Source of the DNA: Progne subis subis
Taxonomy: Eukaryota > Chordata > Aves > Passeriformes > Hirundinidae
Reading direction: 5' to 3'
Assembly: GCA_022316685.1 (NCBI GenBank)
Contig: JAKJHU010000766.1
Coordinates: forward strand, 1-64,000
Length of the DNA: 64,000 nucleotides
Positions 45,880-57,160 of this stretch are shown here, piece after piece. The notes beneath the pieces are model-generated. The model was not told where the DNA came from, made no database searches, and saw nothing but the letters and a program-made list of their open reading frames with translations. The number at the start of each line of letters is the position of its first letter. Position 1 is the stretch's first letter. The translations under genes were made by a program, and so were the position numbers.

Positions 45880-46830
45880 GGGAGCTGCCACAGGGAATGG
45901 AAAAAGAGTTAGGTTTCTACAGGAATGGATGAGGACTTGTAAGAGACAAATGCTAAAAGCAGATGAGAACAAAGTAATTTATAATAATTGTGATCGGGAC
46001 ATGCAAAGCAACCACACGGAGACGAGAGATTTTGCAGAGCAGAGATGTTCCTCCGAGAGAGCCCAAGGCTGAGCCAAGGCCAAGAGCCCCTCTGCCTGTT
46101 TATTTCTTACTTTTTATACATTTGTGGGTCTGGCTGTGGATTGGCTTCTGGAGTTTTCACCTCCCAGCCCAATGGCCAGACCAACTGTCAGTTACAATTG
46201 TTTTCAGGTTAGAAATATGCAAACAAAGGACAGAGAATGAAAAACAAAGGATTTGTTTATGTTACATGTGTGAGAAAAGGCAAAAACTGCTCCTAATATT
46301 GTACAGTAGCTAAAAAGTCTGACTCCATTTTATGAACAATCAAAAGGATTTTAAAAACTCAGAAAAACCAGGGTGACAAATAATCAATGTTGTATAACTT
46401 TTCTTCTTTGTTATCAGTAACGCTCCTTAACTAGTCTCCTGCCTGAGAGAGTGAGTTCCGAGTTCACCCTAGCAACTCTCCATGTAATCAACTCTGTTGG
46501 TTCCAAGCCTGGAAAAGCATGCAGGAAACAAATGCTCGGTCTTTGTAATTACCTTGATTAGTAATTTCTCTCTATATAGTGAATGGATCCTCACCAACTG
46601 GAATTTCTAATGTAGTATAATCACAGCTGCAGTCTGACTTGCTTTTAATTTTAACATTTCATCATCTCTTAGTGAAATACTTGTTTATTGTCCACTTGGA
46701 ATTTATTTACTAAAGACTTAAGCTGGTGAAAACCCAAAGATATCTTACTAAGTCGTGTGGCTGCAGCAGCTGCCAAGTAAGAGCCAAGCTGGGGTGGTTT
46801 TCACTCGTGCATTGCTGACAAAGCGGTTTC
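45880..46830 (-). mobile_element. Probable minus-strand solo LTR between CEPT1 and env
   Basis: The minus strand shows a TATA box (tgtataaaaa, 46,119-46,112) followed by AATAAA (46,104-46,099), then a U5-like region with cggaggaacatctctgctct. That is a retroviral promoter-R-U5 order. Upstream U3 would extend right to about 46.7-46.8 kb. Ends and target duplication are not resolved; part of 45,874-45,960 might instead be CEPT1 3'-UTR. Confidence 0.5.
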
Positions 46831-46849
46831 ATGCTGAACAGGGTCACAG

Positions 46850-48176
46850 TAAGCCTTCTGCACAGTGAACACCACAAGCCCTCTGAAGATAAAAAGCCCG
46901 ATGGTCAGTTCCGGAGAAGATAAGAGGAACACTTCTGGCCGGAGCAGCTGATCTCAAATTAATCCCACACTGACCGATCTCCAAGGCCCTGGAATCTGTC
47001 ACTCTGAAACCTGCTGGTCAGTGATCAGGACACCTCTGAGGTGAATTCAACAACAGCTGCACCCAAGCCTTTGAGCTTTGCATCTGGACCACAATGGGAA
47101 CCAAGTAAATGGACTCGGCCAGCAAGGAAGGAAAAGAAGGAAGAAGGATCATCAAGTCCTTGCTGAGACAGCTGGTGGTTGAGGCCGCTGGTGAACAACG
47201 CCCTCCTGACCCAGACTGGGTTGTAGCATGCATTATTGGTCACCAAGGCCCCTTGGGATCATTGGAACTTTCCCAGGACTTGCATGAGTGGCAAGAAAAA
47301 GAGCGTCCTCAGTGTCAGGGAGTAATAGTTATTGAAGTGAGCTGCGGAGTTTGTGGTGCATGATTTGAGAGAGAGACACCAAAGCTTTGGCGTGAGGGTG
47401 GTTTGTGTGACCATTGCTATAGTGGTACCCTTGGTGCTTTTCATCAAGCAGCACAGGTAATGTTGGGATACCTAACCTTGTTCCTGGAGATTTTGGTGGA
47501 GTGGCAGATTGGAGATTTGCGCAGACAGCGTGAGCCATTAAAAAAGGAATATGGCAAGCCCACATGGTAAAACGCTCTCGTGTGTTGTGTGCCTTCTTCT
47601 CATGGTGTCAACAAGTGTTGCAGGATCCCCTCAGTTAGCTCATTGTATAGACGTGGGACATCCCAAATTCTGGTTCCAGGCTAGGACAGTGTTAACATCC
47701 ATGTTTATACCAGGAGCAACAGCCGCCAGAGCAATGACTACATTAAAGCAGATAGCATGCTGGACCAAATCAGAATTGAACGTGACTAGCCAAATTTTAG
47801 ATGAGCTATCAGTGGATGTTACCAGTGTTAATCATGCTGTTTTGCAAAACCGTGCTGTGATTGATTTTTGCTTTTAGTGCATAACCATGGGTGTGAAGAG
47901 TTTGAAGGAATGCTGCATGAACCTGTCTGATCATTCTGGATCAATTCACAAAAAATTGCAATTAATGAAGAACAAATTACATTATTTAAAAGAAAGTGAT
48001 GATGCATTTAGAGATTAGTTAAGTAGCCTTAGGATTACGGGATGGCTGAAGTTTGGTTTTAAGCAAGTGTTTGTTATATTATTACTTGTATTTGTAGGAT
48101 TATTAGTACTCAGGTGTGTAATGTCGCGTATTAAGAATATGTTGCGTAAGACAATATCTAATGCTTAGCTTGTGCA
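46850..48176 (+). pseudogene. env remnant of ERV C
   Basis: 47,109-47,363 is an open N-terminal region of unrecognised role. From 47,560 a hydrophobic leader-like stretch leads almost directly to a fusion-peptide-like segment (FIPGATAARAMTTLK) and the heptad region ending LQNRAVIDF at about 47,870, i.e. most of the surface subunit is missing. A cysteine cluster region (GVKSLKECCMNL-like, in another frame) and a membrane anchor follow to 48,170. Several stops and shifts break it. The arrangement suggests a covalent gamma-type transmembrane unit. Confidence 0.6.
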
Positions 48177-48197
48177 AAAAAAAAAAAAAGCAGGAAC

Positions 48198-48556
48198 TGT
48201 AGAAGGATTTCTGGAGATAGAAACAGAGAGGCCTTGCAGTGTTGGGAAAATGCTGTTTGCCTTAGCACTCCAAGGTCGAAGAGTGTGGGAATGAGCCGTT
48301 GGCCCCTGAACAAAGTTGTAAACAGGTAACTGCATAGGGATGCTTATGCAGATAACATTAGCCAATAGTATAGCCCCTTAGGGTTCATGGACGCCAGGAG
48401 GTAGCCAATACAAGTTGCAAAATGCCATGTGAACAGCTTATGCATAAGAATTATATGTATAAAGAACCCTGTGTACCCACAATAAACGAGCATTCACCAT
48501 TACTTCTGTGAAGAGCCTGACTGACTCCGGCTGCTCCCCGAGACATCACCTTTACA
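48198..48556 (+). repeat. 3' LTR of ERV C
   Basis: Collinear with the 5' LTR but clearly diverged by substitutions and indels, so the element is old. AATAAA at 48,481-48,486; end tttaca. It is preceded by an A-rich purine tract at about 48,177-48,196. Confidence 0.8.
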
Positions 48557-49076
48557 GGAGTGGTTTGGAACATTCACAAAACCTCAGGAAATTCAATCTG
48601 ATAATGGATCCCACTTCACTGCTAGAATTGTACAGGAGTGGGCAAAAAGTGAAGGAATTAAATGGATTTTTCACACCCCTTACTACCCTCAAGCTAATGG
48701 ATCATAGAAAGGACCAATGGTCTCTTGAAATGACTTCTGAAACCACAGGAGGGAAATTGGGATGTCCGGTTATGGGAAGCAGTTAAAGGAGTGAATGGTA
48801 GATGGGGACTAAACGAGTGTCCCAAAATTACTGCTTTCTGCCCAACAGCCCCAAGCATGATTCCTTCACTACAGGGACCTGATGATCCCAAGAATCCTGC
48901 ACATTTCCCTGGACAACCTGTTCTGGTGGATCTTCCTACTGCAGGGGAAGTACCCTAGTACTAAAACCCCTCTGAATAAATACGCATGGGTGGCCTCTGA
49001 TGCCCCTAGGGAAAGAGCATCGGATAAATCCACCCTGGATAATTCCATCATTCTAACCATTGTCTCTGCCTCCTAG
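48557..49076 (+). pseudogene. ERV D pol: integrase core end
   Basis: Starts at the ERV C LTR edge with integrase core sequence (IQSDNGSHFTARIVQEWA, then TPYYPQANGS), i.e. the DNGxxF block with the second catalytic Asp. Stops and shifts follow; the end of the integrase reads FPGQPVLVDLP-like in another frame and NKYAWVASDA near 49,000. Truncated at the left by the ERV C boundary. Confidence 0.7.
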
Positions 49077-51960
49077 TGGCAGGATTTTTCTGTTGTTTAC
49101 TTTTACAGAAGAACCCCGAGGGACATGAGGATCATGTGAACCATGATAAAACTGGTGATATTTTTCTGCATCCTACTACAATACCACAGCCAGGATTCTT
49201 CGGAGTGGCCGTGGTCTGAAGCTATCATCAGGCACACAAATGTTTTAGGATCTTATCCCAAGGATCGCCATCCAAACCAAGGCAACTGTAGTGCAGCATG
49301 GCTCTGAGGCATACCGTCTGAATGAGTGGGGATGGGATCGGAAGGAGTGGATCAAAACCCTAAGTGGAACAGTGGGTGAAGTAAATATGATAGCATGCAG
49401 AAAAGTGGAAGGATCTCTCCATGAGAAAGCCTCCTCCACTACAATTGCTAGAAATTTTTTAGAAGCAGGTGGAAAAAACTATTTGTATATCTCTATAGCA
49501 GAACTGTGCCCTACAGAAAAGTGAAATTGTAATAAACAAATTCCCCTTACCCTGTGCTGCCGTCAAGAGCATGTGGGTAATTACACTTCAGGCCCCAGAA
49601 CCAACAATATTGCAATTACAAGGGATTGTAATAATGAACCAGCTGATTGTTGGTATAGTTTTGTTTTAGCCAAATCAACTTATGTGACATGCCATTGGCT
49701 AAATACTTGACGGATCCATTGGGTTTTAAAGGTCTAGTTTACAAATTTAAAATAAACCCTATAACAAAGCCCACACTGAGTACAGTAGTCATCCCCCAAC
49801 AGGTGAAAGAGACTGAAAACCCCTTTTTTCAATATGATACTGAATGGCCCTGGTTCCAGGCTTTTGTTCACTTTACTGGCTCCATGGGAAATGTGGAAGA
49901 CTTAAACCTATCACTGGTTGTTATGCATTAAAATCAGGTATATACTAGGCAGGAATGGGAAAAACAAAAACTTGGCAGCTTCAAGGGATAGTGGGAGATA
50001 AAATTAGTATAGGGTGTTGAATGATTAATGGAACCACCTATAGGGAGGCAACCTCCATCAGTGTTCTGACAAACCAAATATATAAGCACAAAGAGGTCTG
50101 CACGCACCCAGTCATGCAGGATTGTTGGCACAATTTCACACTAGCACAAACTGTAGAAGTAGTTTGTCTTTGGGCCAAAAATACTCAAGGGCTTTCTTTA
50201 AGTTAAAATAAATGTTATAGCCCAATTTACTACAGCTCATATTACCATCACTCCAACCCAACCACTGTTAGGCTTAGCCCGAGAATTTCTGAAATTGGAC
50301 CATGTATAATTAGGAAGACAGGACAACAACAAATACTGTTCAATCCAGCATGGTCTCTTAAGCAAGCCAAATTGCTGATGCAAAATAATGTCTCAGAAAT
50401 TCAGCCAGCTTGTTCACCTTCTTGCAGACTTCCTTTGAAGGCTGGACAGCCTGGTTGCAAAAGTGGAACTCTTTAAAAAGCAGACACTTAGAGACAGAAC
50501 TGTGTTATGGGAACAGGATTGGGAATTCTAAATAATATTGATTCAGAAATAATACTTAATAAATTGTCTGCCACAACTAGAGACTTGACTAAATTACAAC
50601 AACCACTGCAGTCGTCCTTCTTGGCTTTGGGAACACATCAGTTGATTGTTATCAAACATATTACCAAACTGGGAAAGGCAAATGTGATTGACCATAAATT
50701 GGTAATTGATGCACTCAGTGCTACACAAAACAATGTTTCTTGGCCCTCAGCTGTACCCAGGCTCGGCTGTGGATGCAGTCAGTTGCTGCCTCTATTATAA
50801 GAGAAGGTGAAGAAGGCACTTTTCCTGCTGAAATATTGGAAAATAATTTGGGACAATGCCACTGACTTGGAAAGAGAATTCCAATCCTGGTGGAACTTAG
50901 TGAATTTTACTTACAACCCCATTACAAACACAGCCACAGCTTTGTGTTATCCATATGTAATGCCTCAGGTCATTTGATATTCCCTATCATTGCATTAGGA
51001 TTGAATCATGACTGGAGCTATTCTCTACCCTTCAGAGCATAGGGAATGGGCCCGTCAGATTGGTGAGAAATGGCAAACTGTTAACTTAGAATCCTGTATT
51101 GTCCGAGAACAACAAGGGTTTATCTGTGAAAGTAATGCAGTTATAGCTCAAGATATTTGTCTGCACACAGAGCAAAATATCTGTCATTTTGAAATTCATC
51201 CTAACGAGGGTCCTGAAACAGTCCTTATACATATAGGTAATGTTTGTGCATGCTTTAGAACTACTCGTGATATGGTATTTGTCAAAAATATAGTAGTAGA
51301 TACTAAAAAATCATTCAAACTTCTGTGCTTGCAATTTTACTAAAATTACAGGATGCAATTTTTTTTATAAAGCTCCAGTTACCTCTCATTACCTTTTGCA
51401 ATCAAATTACACGCTGATTCACAAACTATCACCTACTCCCATTGCAATGAACCTTACTTTGGTAAAGCAATTGTTGCTTCACCAGGACTTACTAAAAATT
51501 TGGAAAAGATCAAGAAAGATGGGCAGAAAACCCTGATAACTGTTCATCATAATGTGAAAGAACTACATTGTGTTATAGAAAGGGTAAGAAAAGATGTTGA
51601 GCATAGGAGTTGAGATACTCTTTTGGGTGGTCACCTACTGCCACAAGTGGCTTGAACAAATTGTGTCATCCCATCATTGTCCTTTTGATTTTAGTTTTAA
51701 TTGGTTTTCTTTTATCAGCGATTTTATTCATGATGAACTGGAGAATGGTGAAATGGTTAACACAGGTTGACGTCCATAATTAATGCTCATAACCTGGCAG
51801 ATATCCTCTTCCCTATGGACATCCCAAGACTATGGACACAAGGTGATTATAAATTTGAATGTATATTTTGAAATTATTTCCTTTTGTAATCTTGTGAAAA
51901 TTACTTTTGATTTTTTGTGATTTGTTATGAAAAAATATTTTGAATTAATACTGATTGTTA
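49077..51960 (+). pseudogene. ERV D env, long but broken
   Basis: A ~2.7-kb env remnant with open pieces at 49,291-49,524, 49,689-49,931, 50,507-50,800 and 51,008-51,343. The pieces contain Trp/Cys-rich surface-subunit sequence, a heptad region with WWNLVNFTYNPITNTA near 50,900 and a Cys-rich stretch (CESNAVIAQDICLHTEQNIC) near 51,120-51,180. The membrane anchor is near 51,680-51,740. Stop codons and shifts separate all pieces. I cannot assign it to a named env class; the order resembles ERV A's env. Confidence 0.6.
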
Positions 51961-52187
51961 TTAATATTTTGATTAACCGTGATTTGTTTAATAACCGGAA
52001 TTAATATTATTGTTTCCTTTTCCTTTTCGACTTTTCCTTTCCTTCTTTTTCTCCTCTCCCTCTCTACATACTACCTCTGTTTCTCGGGATATACTACCAA
52101 CGTTGATGAGTCCTGAAGACTTTGCAACGCCACTACGGAACCCTGCTGAAGAAGATCTCTTGAAGACAATCGTGAGTCACGGATGGT
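51961..52187. other. AT-rich and pyrimidine-rich spacer
   Basis: AT-rich, then a C/T-rich stretch at 52,010-52,070, then ordinary sequence up to the LTR-like repeat. No gene. Confidence 0.3.
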
Positions 52188-53085
52188 GTAAGAGTCGGTC
52201 TGAAGTTCCCCTCATTTGCCCCACGATCGTCACAAGGACCCCGAGGACCCACTGCAGTTCTGGCCTGCTCGAGGTGGATGCTTGCCAATCATCTGCAGAT
52301 GCGTTTTCCTGTGTCACCACGCCACGGTACACTGGCTTTGAGCAGTGCAATGGTAGTTCTGTACCTGACATTTCTACCCGCTTCATGCTCCCAGCTTCAT
52401 GACAATAGCCTATGAATTTCCCGACATCTTGGCCAAGTGGGACTTTCTGGGGTAACTTTGGTGGTCCCCACAGAAAATCCCTCATCTGCTCCACAACCAC
52501 CATGACAGATGGAGATCAAAGCCCCCTCCCAAGGACTGAGATTGAGACCTCTGTACGAAGCCCCTCTCAAGGACTGAGACATGAGACCCCTACAACCCTA
52601 GTAGGGGGGATGTGGGGCTGACTTAACCAAAGTGAGATGTTTGCCTGCACGCGTGGTCGTTGGACCAAGAAGACAATGGCTCTCACTTACTGCTAAGAAC
52701 ATGGACTACCTGTTCCCCCTTGGTGGATGCAATCAGGTTATTCTTATAATCTGTTCTCCCCACAATGGAGGACTATAATAAAAACTCTGAGTTAACCAGA
52801 GATTTTAAAAGAGACTCTCCCCAATGTGAAAGGTGGACCCATCAACCGAAATACCAGGATTTCATCTCCACGTTTGGTAGCTATATCCTCTTTTTCCTCT
52901 CATTCTTTCTCTATCTCTTTCTCTCACTCTTAATCCCTCTATCACATTTGCTATGGGCAACCAATAAAAAGTGCATTTGTTTTGATTCATATTGAAATCC
53001 CCTCTGTGCTGTGTTTTGCACTCTGAGATCAGTAAACAAACCATCATCACCCATGCTTGTATGAGCAGTTTGTAATAAGAGGCAG
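52188..53085 (+). mobile_element. LTR-like repeat, copy 1 (~0.9 kb)
   Basis: Starts TGTAAGAGTCGGTCTG; AATAAA lies near 52,964 in aaccaataaaaagtgc; it ends close to aataagaggcag, where repeat U begins. Copy 2 lies at 58,110-58,985. It may be the 3' LTR of ERV D, but the spacer before it shows no clear polypurine tract. Confidence 0.55.
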
Positions 53086-53465
53086 CAGGATCATGGAGTG
53101 CAGGCCCCTGCCCTGCACAGACAGCACAACAGTGGCAGCCTGGGCATCCCGGGAGCGGTGTCCAAAGGCTTCTGGAGCTGCAGCAGCCTCAGAGCTGTGA
53201 GCATTGCAGTGGCCACAGAGCTCTGGAGAAAGGTCCCGGCCCTGGCTTGGGCCTGGGCCAGTGGCCCCAGGAGCAAATCAACTTGCAGCTTGTGGGCCAG
53301 AGTATGGAAGAGCAGGGGCAGTGGTGGCTGGGAGAGCCTGTTGGCAAGGGCCTGCAGCACCAGGACACAGGCAATGTGTTGACCCTTCTTGGAGGCAAGG
53401 TGAGCTGGGATGTGGGGATGGACTTGTTCCCTGGAAGGGTGGTGGGGCCCTGGCAAGCTCCAATG
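53086..53465 (+). repeat. Repeat U, copy U1 (partial)
   Basis: caggatcatggagtgcaggc, agctctggagaaaggtcccg, ggagcaaatcaacttg and gggatggacttgttccctgg occur in order; the same order recurs in U2 (inverted), U3 and U4. Cut off where the satellite starts. Frames through U are GC-driven and not conserved. Confidence 0.8.
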
Positions 53466-56400
53466 TAAACTGAGAATTAAAGTCTGAGAGGTTTAGTGAT
53501 AGCTGGGAGAAGTAGGGATGATGAAATGATGAAATGGACCAACACTTGCCAATATTACTCCAATTCAAATGCTGTAATCAGGCTAGAAATAGAAATAAAG
53601 GAAGGAGGGGAAAAGATCTTGAAGAAATGCAAGCTTGAATTAAAAATCGAAAATCGAAACATTTTTGCATGTGAATATCAAAAATTTAATTGGATGACAA
53701 GAAGTGCAGGGAGAGGGACGGAAGCTTGCCCGATTAATCTTCATTGAAATCGCAAATTTACATTTCCTTTTCCAAAAGGAAGTCTTTTCTCTGAAATCTT
53801 GAAAATAGGGAACAAAGTCTAACTCAGGAAAGGAGATATGATGAGAAACAGTGCAAATGAAAACCAAGGAAATTTGGAACCGGAGTGAGAGAGGCCACAT
53901 GGACTGAGATGAAATGAGCGGCAGTGAAAAGGACCAACACTTGATAAATCAAGTACTCCAATTCAAAAGCTGAAATCAGGCAAGAAATGGAAAAAAAGGA
54001 AGGAGAGGAAAAGACGTAGAAGAAAGTCAATCTTAAATTGAAAAAAGGGAATATTTTGAAAGCATGTAAAAAGGGAAAAGTGAATGGGATGACAAGAAGT
54101 ACAGCGAAAGGGTCAGGAGCTTGCACAAGTAATCTTCATTGAAATCTTGAAAAAAGAGAACAATGTTTAATAAACACTCAGGAAATGAGTTATGCTGCAA
54201 AGCAGTGCGAATGAAAACTATGGGAAAATTTGGAACCAAAATAATTGAAACCAAATGGACTGAGATGAAATGAGGGGCACTGAAAAAAAACAACACTTTC
54301 CAAAATACTCCAATTCAAATGCTGAAATCAGACAACAAAGGTAAATAAAAGAAGAGAAGAAAATAAATTGATAAAAAAAGCAAGCTTAAAAGGAAAAAGG
54401 GAAAATTCACACACAACGTGAAAATTCAAAAATGAATGGGATGACAAGAAGTGCAGGGAAAGGAACGGAAGCTTGCCCAATTAATCTATACTGTATTAGC
54501 AAGATGTCATTCCATATCCGAGAGAAAAGTCTTCCTTTCAGGAAAAAGAATGAAATCTTTAATACAGAGAACAAAGTTGAACAAACGCTTAGGTAATGAT
54601 ATATGATGAAACTGTGCGAATGAAAACTACCGAGAAAATTTGGGACATGAGTGATTGTGACCAAATTGACTGAGATAAAATGAGGGGCACTTAAAAGGAC
54701 CAACACTTGTCACAGTTACTACAAATCAAATTCTGACATCAGGCAAGAAATTGAAATAATGGAAGGAGAAGATTAGAAACTGAAGAAATGCAAGGTTAAA
54801 GTGGAAAATAAAAAAATTTGAAAGCATATGAGAAGCCAAAATCCAATGGGATGACAAGAAGTGCAAGGAAAATGACAGAAGCTTCCCAAGTAACACTCAC
54901 TGAAATTCTGAAAACAGAGAACAAGTCGATCAATTGCTCAGGAAAGGAAATATGATTGGAAACAGTGCAAATTAAAAAAAAAAAAAAAAAAAAAAAAAGA
55001 AGGAGAAAATTTGGAACAGGAGTGATTTAGACCAAATGGACTGACATGAAATGAGGGGCACTGAAAAGGACCAACACTCGCCAAAAGTACTCCAATTCAA
55101 ATGCTGCAACCAGGTGAGAAGTGGAAATAAAGGAAGGATGGGGAGAAAATGAAATTGAAGAAATGCAAGCTTAAAATGAAAAGGAAAATTTGAAAGCCCG
55201 TGAGAAGCAAAAAGTGAATGGGATGACAAGAAGTGCAAGGAAAGGGACAGAAGCTTGCTCAATTAACCTTCATTGAAATTGCAAGATTTCATTCCCTTTC
55301 CTGAACAAAAGTTCTTCCTTTCGGGAGAGGGAATGAAATCTTGAAACGGAACAAAATCTAACAAACACTTGGGAAAGGAGATATGATGAGAAACAGTGCA
55401 AATGAAAAACAACCAAGAAAATTTGGGAATGGAGTGATTGAGACCAAATGGACTGAGATGAAATGAGGGGCACTGAAAAGGACAAACATTTCCCAAAAGT
55501 ACTCCAATTCAAATGCTGCAATCAGTCAAAAATGGAAATAAAAGAAGGAGAGGAAAAAAAGTGAAGAAATGCAAGCCTTAAGTGAAAAAGAGAAAATTTT
55601 GAAAGCACGTGAAAAGCACAAAGTGAATGGGATGAGAAGAAATGCAGGAAAGGGACGGAAGCTTGTCCAATTAATCTTCATTGAAATTGAAAACAGGGAA
55701 CAAGGCCTAAGATATGCTCATGAAAGGAGATATGATGAGAAAGAGTGCAGATGAAAACAACCGAGGAAATTTAGAACCAGAGTGATGGAGACCAAATGGA
55801 TTGAGATGAAATGAAGGGCACTGAAAAGAACCAACACTTGCAAAAAGTACTCAGTTCAAATGCTAACATCAGGAATGAAAATTAAATAAAAGAGGAAGAG
55901 GAAAGAAATCCAAGAAATGGAAGCTTAAAATGAAAAAGGGAAAATTTTGAAAAGCACGTGAAAAGGACAATGTTAATGGGATGAGAAGAAGTGCAGTGAA
56001 AGTGATGGAAGCTTTGCCAATAAATCTTCATTGACATGGCAAGATTTCATTACCTTTCCCAGAAAGAAAGTCTTCTTTTTGGGAACCAGTATGAGATTTT
56101 GAAAAGAGGGAAAGAAGTCTAGCAAATGCTCAGGAAAGGAGATATAATGAGAAACAGAGCGAATGAAAAAATCCAAGATAATCTGGAACAAGAGTGATTG
56201 AGACTCAATTGACTAAAATGAAATCAAGGGCAGTGAAAAGGACCAACACTTGCCAAACGTGCTCCAATTCAAATGCTGACACCAGGTAATAAAGGTAAAA
56301 AAAAGAAAGAGAGGAAAAGAAATTGAAGAAATGCAAGCTTAAAATTAAAAATGGAATATTTTGAAAGAATGTGAAAAGAAAAAATTAGATGTGATTGACA

Positions 56401-56840
56401 AGAAGTGCAGGGAAAGGGGTGGATGTTTGCCCAATTTATCTTTACTGACATGGCAAGCATGGCAAGATTTAATTCCCTTCAGGAAAGTCTTTTGGGAAAG
56501 GGAATGAAATCTTGAAAACAGGGAACAAAGCCCCTAACAAACCCTCAGGAGTGGAGATATGATGAGAAAAACTGTGAATGAAAAATAATGAGAAATCAGG
56601 GGCAGTGAAAAGGACCAACACTAGCCGAACGTACTCCAATTCAGTTGCTGAAATCAGGCAAGAAGGTAATAAAAGATGAGGAAAAGAATCAAAGAAATGC
56701 AAGCATTGAGTGAAAATGGAAAATTTTGAAAGCCTGTAAAAAACACAAGGTGAATAGGATGACATGAATGCAGGGAAAGGGACAGAAGCTTGCCCAATTA
56801 ATCTTCATTGAAATCACAAGATTTCATTCCCTTTCTTGAA
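53466..56840. repeat. Nine-unit satellite with alternating long and short units
   Basis: The landmark actccaattcaaatgctg recurs near 53,560, 53,955, 54,305, 54,715, 55,088, 55,498, 55,845, 56,258 and 56,628. Spacings are about 395, 350, 410, 373, 410, 347, 413 and 370 bp: long and short alternate. Long units contain an inverted repeat, e.g. at 55,283-55,342 (aagatttcattccctttcc ... gggaatgaaatctt). Units diverge by roughly a tenth or more by eye. No coding role. Confidence 0.9.
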
Positions 56841-56844
56841 ATGA

Positions 56845-56915
56845 AAGACTTTCTTTCTTTCTTTCTTCTTTCTTTTCCTTTTCTTTCTTCTTTCTTTCTT
56901 TCTTTCTTTCTTTCT

Positions 56916-56976
<61 letters not shown>

Positions 56977-57160
56977 TTTCTTTCTTTCTTTCTTTCTTTC
57001 TTCTTTCTTTCTTTCTTTCTTTCTTTTCTTTCTTCTTCTTTCTTCTTTCTCTCTGCCCTCTTTCCTCTTCTTTCAATCGGGTCATTCTTCTCTCTTCTCT
57101 CTTTCTCTCTTTCTCTCTTTCTGTCGTCCTTTTCTTTCTTTTCTTTCCTTCTTTCTTCTG
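56845..57160. repeat. (TTTC)n microsatellite
   Basis: About 315 bases of interrupted TTTC. It begins within the hairpin box of satellite unit 9 and ends at repeat U2. Long low-complexity frames here are not genes. Confidence 0.95.

Larger units (their letters stand above)
43162..48556 (+). mobile_element. ERV C: LTR-bounded provirus carrying a host CEPT1 copy
   Basis: LTRs at 43,162-43,524 and 48,198-48,556 share TGTAGAAGGATTT starts, taaccattagccaatagta-like words, AATAAA and U5. Between them, in order: leader, gag matrix (ATG 43,823) and capsid fragments to about 44,894, then an intronless CEPT1 copy (44,895-45,873), a probable minus-strand LTR (about 45,880-46,830), an env remnant (46,850-48,170) and an A-rich polypurine tract. 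No protease or pol was recognised. Flanks differ (CR1 on the left, ERV D integrase on the right) with no target duplication. It looks like a defective transducing provirus, later decayed. Confidence 0.75.
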
